A DNA stretch of 64,000 nt from Mucilaginibacter dorajii (GCF_024808255.1 NZ_JANTYS010000012.1:143466-207465); one strand, 5' to 3'. Positions 41,834 to 51,936 are shown, counted from the first letter of the stretch. Notes: a model not told the origin generated them from the sequence alone. Program-made: numbers and translations.

Positions 41834-44131
41834 CTACCTATGTTTACTTCCCATGTAAAAAGTGATCTCGCCGCCGTTCATAATGTCAGCATGGCTGATT
41901 GTAAGGCCGGTTAGTGGTTTGCCATTCAGTACCATCTTTTGTACATATACGTTCTTCGCGCTTTGGTTCTTTACGTTGATGGTAAACGTTTTGCCATTAT
42001 CCAGGTTGATCGTCGCGCCATCTACCGCGGGGCTTCCCGTGGAGTATTGGTCTGAGCCCGGTGCTACCGGGTAAAAGCCCAGTGAACTAAAGATGTACCA
42101 GGCACTCATCTGGCCCGTATCGTCATTACCACCCAGTCCATCCGATGTCGGTTTATACATTCTTGGCAATATCATCCTGATCCTTTCCTGGGTTTTCCAG
42201 GGCTGGTCTGTCCAGTTGTACAAATAGGCTACATGGTGCGATGGTTCGTTGCCATGTACATAGTTACCGATAATACCATCTCTTGTAATGTCTTCTGTTT
42301 CGGCAAAGTATTTATCCGGCAGGTTCATCGTGAACAGTGAATCCAGGTACCTGGTGAACCTTTTGTTGCCACCCATCAGCTGGATAAGGCTTTTTGGGTC
42401 CTGTGGTGCAAACAGGGTATAGTTCCAGCTGTTGCCTTCTATGAATCCTTCATTGATCGTCGTCAGCGGATCGAAACCTTTCCTGAATTCGCCGTTAGCC
42501 AGTTTCGGGCGCATGAATCCTACTTTAGGATCATATACGTTTTTATAGTTTGCCGATCTATTCATAAAAGTTTCGTAAACATCCATCCGGTTCAGCTTTT
42601 TGGCCAGTTGGGCGATAGACCAGTCGTCAAAGGCGTATTCCAGTGTTGATGATACCGACACGCCGCTTTTTTCATCGGGGATATAGCCATGGTCCATGTA
42701 TTCGCCTATGCCTTCATAGTCTCTATGAGTGGCTGTGGCTATACAGGCATCCAGTGCTTTGTTGGCTGTGTTGATATCGGTTATCGTGCCTTTTACAACC
42801 GCGTCGGCCAATACGGCTACGCTATGGTAACCGCTCATACACCAGTTTTCATTACCCGAGTTCGACCAGATGGGCAGCATATGCTCCGGGCTTTGCTCAT
42901 AGTGCGCCAGCATGCTTTGTACCATATCGGCATTCCTTTTTGGTTCTATGATATTGAACAGCGGGTGCAGGGCCCGGTAGGTATCCCAAAGCGAGAAGGT
43001 GGTGTAATTGGTAAAACCTTCGGCTTTGTGTACGTTTTGGTCTATTCCTTTGTACTGGCCGTCGGCATCCATGTAGATGGTCGGGTTGATCATCGTATGG
43101 TACATGGAGGTGTAAAAATTTTCCTTTGTTTCCTGGTTCCCTTTGATCTCTATTTTATGCAATTCGGTTTCCCATTGCTGCTGGCCATCGTTCTTTACTT
43201 TATCAAAGTCCCAGCCGGGGATCTCGGTTTGCATATTGTTCATCGCCCCGGCCATGCTTACCGGCGAAATAGCGAATTTGATTTTTATTTTTTCGCCTTC
43301 TTCGGTTTTAAAATCGAAGTACGCGCGGATCTGTTTGCCTGCTATTTCGGGGAAGTTCTCGGTTTTGTTGAATTTGCCCCAGAAACCGCCGTATACTTCT
43401 CTTTTATCGTACTTTTTATAGCCGTGTTTGAAGAAAGCTTTATTGAAGCTCATGGCAAAGTACAGGGTTCTGGTACGTGCCCAGCCATTGGTTTGGCGGA
43501 AACCCATCACCGTACTATCGTTTACTACCCTCAAATACGTCCATACGTTTTTATCGGGGTAGTTATAGATGCCGGCCATCAGGTCTAATATGATATGCGA
43601 CTGGTCTGATTTAGGAAAAGTATATTGATGAAAGCCTACTCTTGCCGTGGTGGTCATTTCGGCCAGGATGTTATGGTCATCCAGTTTTACTTTGTAGTAG
43701 TTGGCCTGGCTTAGCTCGTTCTGGTGCGAGAACGCTGATCTGTAGCCGCTGCCGGGTTTATCGGCCGTACCGGGGTTCAGCTGCAGGGTACCTGTGGTGG
43801 GCATGATCAGAAAGTCGCCCAGATCCGAGTGCCCCGTGCCGCTGAAGTGGGTATGGCTGAAGCCGACTATCGTTTTATCTTCGTACTGGTAGCCCGCGCA
43901 GTATTTGTATACATCGGGGTTATACCTACCATTCAGCTCGTAGCTGGCTGTATCCGTTTCGGGGCTCAATTGTACCATCCCGAAGGGGACTGTTGCTCCA
44001 GGGTATACGTGACCCATACGCGCTGTCCCGATGATAGGGTGAACGTATTGGACCAATTTCTCGGACGAAGCCGTTTGCGCATGAAGGGAAACTGCCGGAC
44101 TTAAAAGTAATGCAAAAAGAAATTTCTTCAT
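41834..44131 (-). CDS. GH92 family alpha-mannosidase, secreted
   Basis: The product has a signal peptide (MKKFLFALLLSPAVSLHAQ) and about 765 residues, typical of GH92. Family motifs: VHPIIGTARMGHVYPGATVPFGMVQLSPET at the start of the N-terminal domain, GFSHTHFSGTGHSDLGDF, YTTFSLWDTYRALHPLFNI, and near the end GGNDDTGQMSAWYIFSSLGFYPVAPGS with the catalytic acids. GH92 enzymes are calcium-dependent exo-alpha-mannosidases acting on N-glycans or mannans. I use ATG 44131; the longer frame adds residues before the signal. It is the last gene of the SusC/SusD operon. Confidence 0.93.
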   Translation of the reverse strand: MKKFLFALLLSPAVSLHAQTASSEKLVQYVHPIIGTARMGHVYPGATVPFGMVQLSPETDTASYELNGRYNPDVYKYCAGYQYEDKTIVGFSHTHFSGTGHSDLGDFLIMPTTGTLQLNPGTADKPGSGYRSAFSHQNELSQANYYKVKLDDHNILAEMTTTARVGFHQYTFPKSDQSHIILDLMAGIYNYPDKNVWTYLRVVNDSTVMGFRQTNGWARTRTLYFAMSFNKAFFKHGYKKYDKREVYGGFWGKFNKTENFPEIAGKQIRAYFDFKTEEGEKIKIKFAISPVSMAGAMNNMQTEIPGWDFDKVKNDGQQQWETELHKIEIKGNQETKENFYTSMYHTMINPTIYMDADGQYKGIDQNVHKAEGFTNYTTFSLWDTYRALHPLFNIIEPKRNADMVQSMLAHYEQSPEHMLPIWSNSGNENWCMSGYHSVAVLADAVVKGTITDINTANKALDACIATATHRDYEGIGEYMDHGYIPDEKSGVSVSSTLEYAFDDWSIAQLAKKLNRMDVYETFMNRSANYKNVYDPKVGFMRPKLANGEFRKGFDPLTTINEGFIEGNSWNYTLFAPQDPKSLIQLMGGNKRFTRYLDSLFTMNLPDKYFAETEDITRDGIIGNYVHGNEPSHHVAYLYNWTDQPWKTQERIRMILPRMYKPTSDGLGGNDDTGQMSAWYIFSSLGFYPVAPGSDQYSTGSPAVDGATINLDNGKTFTINVKNQSAKNVYVQKMVLNGKPLTGLTISHADIMNGGEITFYMGSKHR

Positions 44132-44155
44132 TTTTTCTGTAAAGAGAGCCAATTA

Positions 44156-44827
44156 TTATATAGCTGGATTGGCAGCATAAGCAGTCCAAAGTTCATCAAC
44201 TGTTTTACCGGTTTCCTTTTTCCAGCTATCATCTGTAAAAGTGTGATCACGTAATTGCTTGTCGAAAGTTTTTACCAGGTCTTTTTTATAATTTTTCTCA
44301 ACCCAAATTAAAAAACGGGCGGTAACACGGTAAGCGTTATCATAATTCTGTGTAGATTTAAATTCAGGTAATGTCCAATGCGCACCTGGGTTATCAACAC
44401 CAAATTTGTTACGGGCGTAATCTGCAATACCCTCAGTTAACCACCCTGGCCCGGCACCATTACCATAATCTTGTACAATGTGCATTACCTCGTGGGTAAC
44501 TACATCAATATCTTTAGGATGTTTGGTCATGTATTTTGAGCTGAATTTTACTACACCGCCACCTGTTTCGGCCACGCCGCCATAGGCCGTATCAATTAAA
44601 AAAGTCACCTCTTTTAATGTCTTTTTGTTGTACTCTTTCTCCAGTTTAGGGTACACCTCAAAAAAGGTTTCTTCCAGTTTGGCAATCTCGGCCTTATCAA
44701 ATGCCGCGTCCTGGTTAATAACGGTTAGTTTGTAACCTTTTTTGCTGATCACCTCGGTACTCTGAGCATGGCCAACGGCACAAAATGCAAAAACTCCAAT
44801 TACGCCCAGAAAAATCATTTTCTTCAT
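44156..44827 (-). CDS. Secreted basic-secretory-protein-like metallopeptidase
   Basis: A signal peptide (MKKMIFLGVIGVFAFCAVGHAQ) is followed by a domain with the zinc-binding HEVMH at residues 112-116 and GPGWLTEGIADYARNKFG, the signature of the plant-type basic secretory protein family (PF04450), which folds like a zinc peptidase. It is 25 bp from GH92 and 92 bp from the next HExxH gene. Proteolysis of glycoprotein backbones would fit the operon, but peptidase activity of this family is weakly documented. Confidence 0.8.
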   Translation of the reverse strand: MKKMIFLGVIGVFAFCAVGHAQSTEVISKKGYKLTVINQDAAFDKAEIAKLEETFFEVYPKLEKEYNKKTLKEVTFLIDTAYGGVAETGGGVVKFSSKYMTKHPKDIDVVTHEVMHIVQDYGNGAGPGWLTEGIADYARNKFGVDNPGAHWTLPEFKSTQNYDNAYRVTARFLIWVEKNYKKDLVKTFDKQLRDHTFTDDSWKKETGKTVDELWTAYAANPAI

Positions 44828-44918
44828 TGTTTTATGTATATAGTTATTTGTTAATAATAATGTAGTAACGTTTTAATCTTGTTTAATCTAACCCGGTAAT
44901 TTAACCCTAATCTGATTT

Positions 44919-45869
44919 TTAATAGGTAACGCCCGGAAAATTTTTTTTTGCCTGTGCCAATTGCGTAGCCCAGCTATTGCCCTGTTCATCTTTATCGCCA
45001 AAGGCAGTTAACGCCAAAGGCGCTAAATCGGCTCCCGCGGCGCCACTCCAAAAGTGTATAAATTCGCCCATATTTAAGTCTCTTGAGTATTCGGGGTAAT
45101 TTTGCACTCCGTTATTAAACGTGTGTTTGGGGAAGTATTTTGCTAACAACGTAAAAAAGTTGTTTAGTGCTTTTGTTTGTCCGTGTTGGGTATAGATAGG
45201 TAAAAACCAATCCCTATACCAATGCGTACCTGCCCGGGGAAAATCATCAGAGGTTGATAATTTCAGGTTGCTCCAGCGTACTGCGTCATCATTACGGCCA
45301 AGACCTAAGTAAACGTCGTACTGATATATTTCCATCCATTTACTATCGTGCCAAATAACAAAAGCCGGCGAACCATGTACACCTTTTGATGCGCCCTCAA
45401 CGATGTGGCCAATTTCATGTGTTGACAGGTCGATATCATTACCTGTGCCAGCTGTCCATGCATTAGGATCGTTAGAACCACAATCTGTTAGGTTATGATA
45501 ATCATGACTGGCATCCATATACGTTGATGGGTGCCCGCCACCATATTTGCCGGCGTGATAAATCACGTACAGGCGTGAGTCATTACCAAATTTGCCGTAT
45601 GTTTTTTTTGTATAGTCCCAGGCCTGGGCCATATAGGTTTTAGGCCATGTGATACCGGCTCTCATATCGTTATCATAATAAACAACTACGCTTGTATCGT
45701 AAAATACCCGATTAAGCAACTGCACATGTTCAAACCAATGTTCTTTCCAGGTTGCCATCGGGGCACTTGGGTCAATATTTACTCCAGGTGTTTTAGGCAG
45801 GGTAGTTGTTTTTTTGCTGCATGCTGCCATTAGTGTCAGCAAGCAAGCTACGTAGATCACTTTTTTCAT
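44919..45869 (-). CDS. HExxH lipoprotein, probable secreted metallopeptidase
   Basis: Start at 45869 gives a lipoprotein signal with lipobox LMAAC (C17). The central motif HEIGHIVEG has H151, E152 and H155, and WHDSKWMEIYQYDVYLGLGR follows. The protein is 316 residues and resembles no family I can name with certainty. Being lipid-anchored and next to SusD, it probably sits on the cell surface. Its pairing with a second HExxH protein in the operon is notable. Confidence 0.7.
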   Translation of the reverse strand: MKKVIYVACLLTLMAACSKKTTTLPKTPGVNIDPSAPMATWKEHWFEHVQLLNRVFYDTSVVVYYDNDMRAGITWPKTYMAQAWDYTKKTYGKFGNDSRLYVIYHAGKYGGGHPSTYMDASHDYHNLTDCGSNDPNAWTAGTGNDIDLSTHEIGHIVEGASKGVHGSPAFVIWHDSKWMEIYQYDVYLGLGRNDDAVRWSNLKLSTSDDFPRAGTHWYRDWFLPIYTQHGQTKALNNFFTLLAKYFPKHTFNNGVQNYPEYSRDLNMGEFIHFWSGAAGADLAPLALTAFGDKDEQGNSWATQLAQAKKNFPGVTY

Positions 45870-45939
45870 AATAGGTAAATCGAAAGATAATTTAAAACGG
45901 GGCAACCCATTACTGTTTAAACCGGCTTTTAAATAAAAA

Positions 45940-45973
45940 GCCCATAACAAAACCATGCGGCTTTATTATGGGC
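45940..45973 (-). terminator. Intercistronic hairpin with T tract after susD (first locus)
   Basis: On the minus strand GCCCATAA (45973-45966) pairs with TTATGGGC (45947-45940), followed by TTTTTATTT. It sits between susD and the HExxH lipoprotein gene, so it may act as a partial terminator that keeps SusCD expression above the enzymes. Confidence 0.6.
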
Positions 45974-45983
45974 TGCTTTTATA

Positions 45984-47798
45984 TTACCAACCTGGGTTTT
46001 GAACCATGTTGTTGTTTTTCAACACCTCATCGTTAGGTACCGGAAACAGGTAATCGCGTTGTTTTCTGAATACCCGGGTTTCCAAAAGCGTTTTATTATA
46101 GAAGGTATTATCGCTTTTGGTCATGTCCATACCATAGAAAGGACCAGCATCAGTAGTTTCGGCTATTTTCCATCTGCGTGTGTCAAAATAACGCACGTTT
46201 TCAAAAGCAAGTTCCACACGGCGCTCGTTACGTATTGCAGCACGCATAGCTACTTGTCCAGCCGGAATTGGGATACCACCCGCACCATACTGTGGCACAT
46301 CAGCACGTTTACGTATCAGGTTTAAATAAGTAACTATATCAGCATTGCCGGGGTCTGATTCGTTAAGCGCTTCGGCATAATCAAGGTAGATATTTGCTAA
46401 CCTTAACATAATAGCGCCTCTTGCATTATCGCTTGTAGTTACATCTTTACGTATAACATAACCGGTAGGGGTTACATCTGATGTACTTTGCGACCTGCCT
46501 GAATTACCATTAAAAGTAAAATCGGTAATAAGTGTTGAACCCGACACCTGGTTTAACCAATAACTGCCAGTGTAGGTAATGCCGACGTAAAAACGGGGCT
46601 CGCGACCTACCCATTGGTTATAAGTATTCCTGGCGGCTACATCAAATGGTGCTTTAAAGCTTGAAAAACCAGTTGAAATATAACCCGATGCTGGATCGCT
46701 AATAGGCAAACCATTGGCCATAAAATAGGCATCAACCATAGTTTGTGTTGCGCCCAATGCGCCACCGCCCTGGTTAGAGCCATCCGGAGAAGCTGCGCCA
46801 ACATGTTTAGGTGTACGATCATACTGGGTATAACTTCCGCTATTAGATCTGGCGAAAATCCATTCGCTATTCCAGTTTGCCAATACTACGTTTTTGCAAG
46901 ATTTATAAGCTGCAATAAAAGGGTCGGCATCTGTTTCCTGGTAAAGCTGGTAAGTTGTAGGCACAAAAGTACTGATGAATTCTTTAGCAGCGGCGGCGGC
47001 GGCAGTCCATTTGGCAACATCAACAGTTTGGCTTATTAACGCCGTGCCATCATGATTTTTTAATGATGCAAAATCTGTATTACCATTATAAAGCGGACTG
47101 GCTTTAAGTAATAAAGCCTCTACTTTATAGGCCTTACAAATACCACTTGTAATCCTTCCGTATTGCGCGTTATTTGTAGGAGTCGCGTTTAAATCCGCGG
47201 CGGCTCCATCCAGTTCGGTAACTACATAATCAATCCCCTGGTCAAATGGCGTACGGGCCAGCCTCAGGTCTGTTATCGGCGCGTTAACATCAAGCACCTT
47301 ATCGCCAATTATCGGCACTGGCCCATAGGTGCGTAGCAACCAATAGTAATATAATGCACGTAGGCCACGTGCTTCGGCTTTGTAGGTCTTTTTCGTGTTG
47401 GCATCCACCTCGGCAGGATTGGCACTATCAATATTCTGCATAAAGTAAGTAGCGTTGCGAATAGCTACATAATAGTTATTCCAATATAATGCCACGTCGC
47501 CATCGGTATTGCTCCAGGTACTGGCGTTCATGTTATTACTGTAATTGAAATCCCAATTGTATTTGGCTTCGTCGGACGATGCTGTCCAAGGGCCAGAGTT
47601 ACCTGTTCCGTTATAACGTTGCGTTAACTCATCAGGGATGGCGCTGTAAATGTTGGCCAAAAAGTTATCGGTATTGTTCCTGGATGTAAAGATCTTATCC
47701 ACGGTGATCGCGTCATCGGGCACCTGGCTCAAATATTTTTTGCATGAGCCCACGCTTAACGCCAGCACGCACAAACCTATATATGTTATTTTTTTCAT
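45984..47798 (-). CDS. susD: SusD/RagB-family nutrient-binding lipoprotein (locus 1)
   Basis: The lipoprotein signal MKKITYIGLCVLALSVGSC starts a 604-residue SusD protein with the N-terminal TPR-like half (KKTYKAEARGLRALYYYWLLRTYGPVPII) and the C-terminal signature (EALNESDPGNADIVTYLNLIRKRADVPQYG, RRVELAFENVRYFDTRRWKIAE, YLFPVPNDEV). It binds the substrate on the cell surface and caps the SusC barrel. It is 29 bp downstream of susC. Confidence 0.93.
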   Translation of the reverse strand: MKKITYIGLCVLALSVGSCKKYLSQVPDDAITVDKIFTSRNNTDNFLANIYSAIPDELTQRYNGTGNSGPWTASSDEAKYNWDFNYSNNMNASTWSNTDGDVALYWNNYYVAIRNATYFMQNIDSANPAEVDANTKKTYKAEARGLRALYYYWLLRTYGPVPIIGDKVLDVNAPITDLRLARTPFDQGIDYVVTELDGAAADLNATPTNNAQYGRITSGICKAYKVEALLLKASPLYNGNTDFASLKNHDGTALISQTVDVAKWTAAAAAAKEFISTFVPTTYQLYQETDADPFIAAYKSCKNVVLANWNSEWIFARSNSGSYTQYDRTPKHVGAASPDGSNQGGGALGATQTMVDAYFMANGLPISDPASGYISTGFSSFKAPFDVAARNTYNQWVGREPRFYVGITYTGSYWLNQVSGSTLITDFTFNGNSGRSQSTSDVTPTGYVIRKDVTTSDNARGAIMLRLANIYLDYAEALNESDPGNADIVTYLNLIRKRADVPQYGAGGIPIPAGQVAMRAAIRNERRVELAFENVRYFDTRRWKIAETTDAGPFYGMDMTKSDNTFYNKTLLETRVFRKQRDYLFPVPNDEVLKNNNMVQNPGW

Positions 47799-47827
47799 GT
47801 TGTTTTTATTATACGTTTTTACTTCGC

Positions 47828-50800
47828 TTAAAAATTAGCTTGAACACCCGCGGTTAACGTTCTTGTGTTTGGATAAGCGGTACCGTTAGTGGTATTAAGC
47901 TCTGGATCCCACAATTTGAAAGGGCTCCAGTATAATAGATTTAAACCTTGCAGATATACACGAGCATTTTTTAACCCTACACTTTTAAGCGTTCCTTTAG
48001 GCAGGTTGTAACCGAAATCGGCGGTTTTTAAACGGATGAAATCGATGTTTTTAACCCACCATGATGAGGTAACCGCGTTATTTTTATTAGCACTATTGCC
48101 ATAAGCTAAACGAGGATAAAAAGCGTTAGGGTTTGGATTTTCAGGTGTCCACCTGTCTTCGGCAACAGCAAAAAGGTTGCTACGCTCGGCACCGGTGCTA
48201 TTGTTAAATGGTATAATACCATCGCCGCTCAGCAACCTATCAGCACCGGCAACTCCCTGGAAGAATACACCGATGTAAAAATGTTTGTATTGTAAATTGA
48301 AGCCCATACCATAAGTAGTAGTAGGCACGTCTCCGTTACCAATACGGGTAACGTCGTTCGCGTCAATTTTACCGTCACCATTTAAATCTTTATACCTGAT
48401 ATCGCCTACACGTACGGTACCAAGGGCTGATTGACTTGGAGCAGCATCAATTTCTGCCTGGCTTTGGAATAAGCCTGTAGCCACATAACCAAATGTTGCC
48501 AGGTAGTTGGTACCTCTTCTTTCCATATATGGATAAGGTTGAGGTGCCTGGTCATTTTCGATAACTTTATCGCGGTTATAAGTGAACGTACCACGTACAT
48601 CAAGTGTAAAATCGCCAATTTTAGTTGGGTTAAGTACAATGGTAGCATCGATACCCTTATTGGTAATAATACCAAGGTTCCCATAAGGGTTGCTGCTAAG
48701 CCCCACCAATGCCGGTAAAGAAGCTCTTTGTAAGAATACACCGCTTCTCCTCTCGTTAAACACGTCAACAGTTAATGAAAACAGAGATCTGAAAGCCTGG
48801 ATCTCTAATCCCAAATCTCTTTTATGCGATCTCGCCCACTGTACATCAGTACCGTAACTTGTTATAGCAGTACCTCCGTATCCTTTATTTTCGGTTCCGT
48901 TACCAAAGGTATAACCACTTGCGCCGGTGCTTACTAATGTAAGGTAGCCAAAACGCCTGCCGCCATTACCGCCATCGCCTACAATACCATCAGAATACCT
49001 GATTTTGGCAAAATCAATAACGTCTTTTAAAGGCTCATAAAACTTCTCGTTAGATAATACCCATCCTACACCAAAAGAAGGGAAGAAACCGAATTTTTTG
49101 GCAGGTGCAAAGTTTTCAGAACCATTATAACCAAAGTTACCTTCGGCAAAGTACTTATTATCATAAGAATAGGTAACCCTGCCGGCTAAACCCTGGCTAC
49201 GATAAGGCAGTGAAGATGTTAAATCTGTAGCAGCATTAAATAACTGTTCCCTTTGGTTGAACAATGCCAACGCGGTTACGTGGTTTTTTTGACCAAAGCT
49301 TTTATCATAGTTCAATGAAGCCTCGGTATAAAACTGACGGTTGCCATCGCTACCCTGACTAAAACCAAGTTGATCCGACCCTTGTTGTATTACATTTAAA
49401 TTAATTGAGCCGTCATCATTGTAAGGGTTAGCCCTATTTATCTGGTACCAGCTTCTTTGACGGGTACGCGCAATAGTATGTGTATTGTAAACATCAAATG
49501 AATACAAAGCGCTGAATGTTAATCCCGGAACCCAGAATTTTAAATCCTGTGTTAACCTTGCATTTGACAAAACCTGGTTACTAAAAATATTTTGATAGCC
49601 TGTTTGTGTGATCTCTGCATATGGATTGGGCTGCGCACCTGCCGAGCTTACTCCCGGTACCAGGTTACCCGGGTACATAACCGGATAAAGTACAGGGTTG
49701 GTTTGCATTACGTCTGCAAATGCAGCGTTAGGGTCTACGCCCGGGTAATTAGTATTGGTAATATATCCTTGCACACCTAACTCAAACTTGGTGGTGCTTG
49801 TCCAGTTCATGGAAACGTTTGAGGTAAAATTGTAACGTTTAAACCTGGTGGTTGCGTCGTAGCTTTGTAAAGCATCTGTTTTCAGCAAGCTTTCTTCGTC
49901 ATAATAAGCGCCGGATACATAAAAGGTAGTATTTTCTGAACCACCCCTGGCACTGAAATTGGCTCGCCTGTTTTGTGCTGTGCTTTTAAACAAAGCATCC
50001 ATCCAGTTAACATTAGGATAGAGGTTAGGGTCTTCATTTTTTATGGTCGAGTTAATATAGTTGTTGCTATACTCTTTGCCCTGGCCGCTGGCTAAACGGG
50101 CCTCGTTCCTTAACATCATATACTCCACACCGTCGGTAAGCTCGGGCGTTTTTGTAAATGAAGTAATACCCTGGTTGTAGTTAAACATTAAAACAGTTTT
50201 ACTATTAGAGGTACCCTTTTTAGTGTTGATCAAAATTACACCGTTAGCACCTGCAACACCGTAAACCGCGGTTGCCGATGCATCTTTCAGAATAGTAAAA
50301 GAAGATATATCTTCCGGATCAAGCGCATTGATATCCCGGCCTTGTACACCGTCAACTACAATAAGCGGAGATGCGCTGTTACCAGACTGGTTGAAAGTAG
50401 CAATACCGCGAATCCAAAGATCAGCGCCGTTTTGGCCAGGTAAACCTGAACGTTGAACCCCAACCAAACCGCTGATGCGCCCGGCAAGCGCCGCACTTAA
50501 ATTGGCCACGGGCTGCTTTATATCCTCGAGGTTAACTGTTGATTGCGCACCAACAAGGCTTACTTTTTTCTGTTGACCGTAACCAACAATAGCAACCTCG
50601 TTTAAGCTGTTCTCGGCCGCTTGTAATGTAATGGTGATGGTAATTACATCTTTAACTACCGTGGTAAACGGACGGAAACCTACATAAGTAACTAACAAGG
50701 AGTCGCCACGGGTTGCCGGTATAGTGAATTTACCATCTAAATTGGTGATACTTATTTTTTTGGAGTGCAAGTTTTTAACGCTTACACCCGGCAAAGTCAT

Positions 50801-50950
50801 GCTTAGCTCATCTTTAACCGTTCCGGTTATTTGTAGCGTTTCTTGTGCGTGCGCCGGTATAATAAACACCATTAGCATAAATGCCATATGCAGGAGCTTA
50901 TTATTTTTCAACTTCGCAACAAGAACATTAAGGAGTCGAATTTTTGACAT
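47828..50950 (-). CDS. susC: SusC/RagA-family TonB-linked outer-membrane transporter (locus 1)
   Basis: The 1040-residue protein has a signal peptide (LLHMAFMLMVFIIPAHAQ), a CarboxypepD_reg-like domain (LQITGTVKDELSMTLPGVSVKNLHSKK), the RagA signature AIVGYGQQKKVSLVGAQSTV before the plug, LWIRGIATFNQ and the linker LDPEDISSFTILKDASATAVYGVAGANGVILINTKKG, then the beta-barrel, ending in the aromatic terminus AGVQANF. There is no N-terminal DUF4974/secretin domain, so it is not an anti-sigma-signalling type. It imports oligosaccharides or peptides with SusD. Confidence 0.95.
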   Translation of the reverse strand: MSKIRLLNVLVAKLKNNKLLHMAFMLMVFIIPAHAQETLQITGTVKDELSMTLPGVSVKNLHSKKISITNLDGKFTIPATRGDSLLVTYVGFRPFTTVVKDVITITITLQAAENSLNEVAIVGYGQQKKVSLVGAQSTVNLEDIKQPVANLSAALAGRISGLVGVQRSGLPGQNGADLWIRGIATFNQSGNSASPLIVVDGVQGRDINALDPEDISSFTILKDASATAVYGVAGANGVILINTKKGTSNSKTVLMFNYNQGITSFTKTPELTDGVEYMMLRNEARLASGQGKEYSNNYINSTIKNEDPNLYPNVNWMDALFKSTAQNRRANFSARGGSENTTFYVSGAYYDEESLLKTDALQSYDATTRFKRYNFTSNVSMNWTSTTKFELGVQGYITNTNYPGVDPNAAFADVMQTNPVLYPVMYPGNLVPGVSSAGAQPNPYAEITQTGYQNIFSNQVLSNARLTQDLKFWVPGLTFSALYSFDVYNTHTIARTRQRSWYQINRANPYNDDGSINLNVIQQGSDQLGFSQGSDGNRQFYTEASLNYDKSFGQKNHVTALALFNQREQLFNAATDLTSSLPYRSQGLAGRVTYSYDNKYFAEGNFGYNGSENFAPAKKFGFFPSFGVGWVLSNEKFYEPLKDVIDFAKIRYSDGIVGDGGNGGRRFGYLTLVSTGASGYTFGNGTENKGYGGTAITSYGTDVQWARSHKRDLGLEIQAFRSLFSLTVDVFNERRSGVFLQRASLPALVGLSSNPYGNLGIITNKGIDATIVLNPTKIGDFTLDVRGTFTYNRDKVIENDQAPQPYPYMERRGTNYLATFGYVATGLFQSQAEIDAAPSQSALGTVRVGDIRYKDLNGDGKIDANDVTRIGNGDVPTTTYGMGFNLQYKHFYIGVFFQGVAGADRLLSGDGIIPFNNSTGAERSNLFAVAEDRWTPENPNPNAFYPRLAYGNSANKNNAVTSSWWVKNIDFIRLKTADFGYNLPKGTLKSVGLKNARVYLQGLNLLYWSPFKLWDPELNTTNGTAYPNTRTLTAGVQANF

Positions 50951-51000
50951 AATTTCTTTATTTGTGGATGAAAAATATTCTGGTTTAATTAATTAACTGT

Positions 51001-51552
51001 TTACTGCGGCACGTTAGTTACACGCCACTCAGCCAGTTGGAATAATGAACTGCCACCATTCGCGGTTATATTAAGCCGGTAGTAGGTATAAGTTTTATCA
51101 TTGGTAAAAGTGTAGTTGTTAGTTGTTTCACGATCTGCAAATGTTTCATTAGTCCGCGTGTCTAATACTGTGAAAGCGGTGCCATCGTTTGACCCCGAAA
51201 GCGTCCAGCTTTTGGGGTCCCTTGAAGGCGAGTCATTGGCCGATGTAAGGGTGTAACTGGTAATGTGCTGTGCTGTTTTAAATTTCAGCTGGATGTAAAA
51301 GGTTGGATCGTAACTAAAAATGAGAAACTTGGTGTTAATGTCACCATCAGTTACCCTGATCGATCCTTCGGTTGCATTCGAGCCCCCCGTGTTTTCAATA
51401 TTTGTTGATAACACGCCCGTTGCGGTTACATCTTCGGGATCAGGAGGCAGCAGGTCGTAATGACGCACCTTGTCCTTCTTACAACCCGAAACAAAAATTA
51501 CGGCAATACAAAGCATTACCAATACTTGCCTGGTTCGTTTTAATACATTCAT
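51001..51552 (-). CDS. F5/8-type C (discoidin) domain lipoprotein
   Basis: The lipobox is IFVSGC (C near residue 24). After a linker, residues from about 60 to 180 form a discoidin-like beta-sandwich (GSIRVTDGDINTKFLIFSYDPTFYIQLKFKTAQHITSYTLTSANDSPSRDPKSWTLSGSNDG). Such domains bind glycans at the cell surface. It lies 50 bp upstream of susC and is the first gene of the operon, an unusual place: accessory surface lipoproteins normally follow susD. Confidence 0.8.
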   Translation of the reverse strand: MNVLKRTRQVLVMLCIAVIFVSGCKKDKVRHYDLLPPDPEDVTATGVLSTNIENTGGSNATEGSIRVTDGDINTKFLIFSYDPTFYIQLKFKTAQHITSYTLTSANDSPSRDPKSWTLSGSNDGTAFTVLDTRTNETFADRETTNNYTFTNDKTYTYYRLNITANGGSSLFQLAEWRVTNVPQ

Positions 51553-51649
51553 AGGTTAATTTTTAATTGTTTAAAATTTGGAATCATATATATTAATTAA
51601 GTAGTTGCAATACAGGAACGACCCTAAAATTTGGACAATACTTTACCAC

Positions 51650-51793
51650 CACGTTTCAAAACGTGCTTTAGGAATTTATTCGCAGTTAAGGAATAAATGA
51701 TCAAAATGGGAACTAAGGACAATTGCAGTTAACTGCAATTCGATAACACCGCCAAATAAACTTATCTCCCACGCCGTGCTTTCCGGAAAGCAC
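51650..51793. promoter_or_regulatory. Three perfect palindromes in the operon leader
   Basis: CACGTTTCAAAACGTG arms (7 bp each, 51650-51665), AATTGCAGTTAACTGCAATT (20-bp perfect palindrome, 51721-51740) and GTGCTTTCCGGAAAGCAC (18-bp perfect palindrome, 51776-51793) follow each other upstream of the discoidin gene. They differ from each other and from the LacI-type sites further upstream, so either several regulators act here or they form hairpins in the leader RNA. Confidence 0.55.
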
Positions 51794-51936
51794 AACAGGA
51801 ATGATACATGATGATTATTTGATTGGAATTTGAAACTGGTAATTGAGCAAGTAAATTTTTGTCATAAGCGATTTTATTTAAGTCTTAACACCTACATCTT
51901 ATCATCCTAATTCATTTTAAATTATTTCACAAAATA

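Noticed and set aside
42689..43588. 299-aa plus-strand ORF opposite the GH92 gene
   Set aside because: GH92 on the minus strand has full-length family motifs across this stretch; the antisense frame has none and lacks a promoter.
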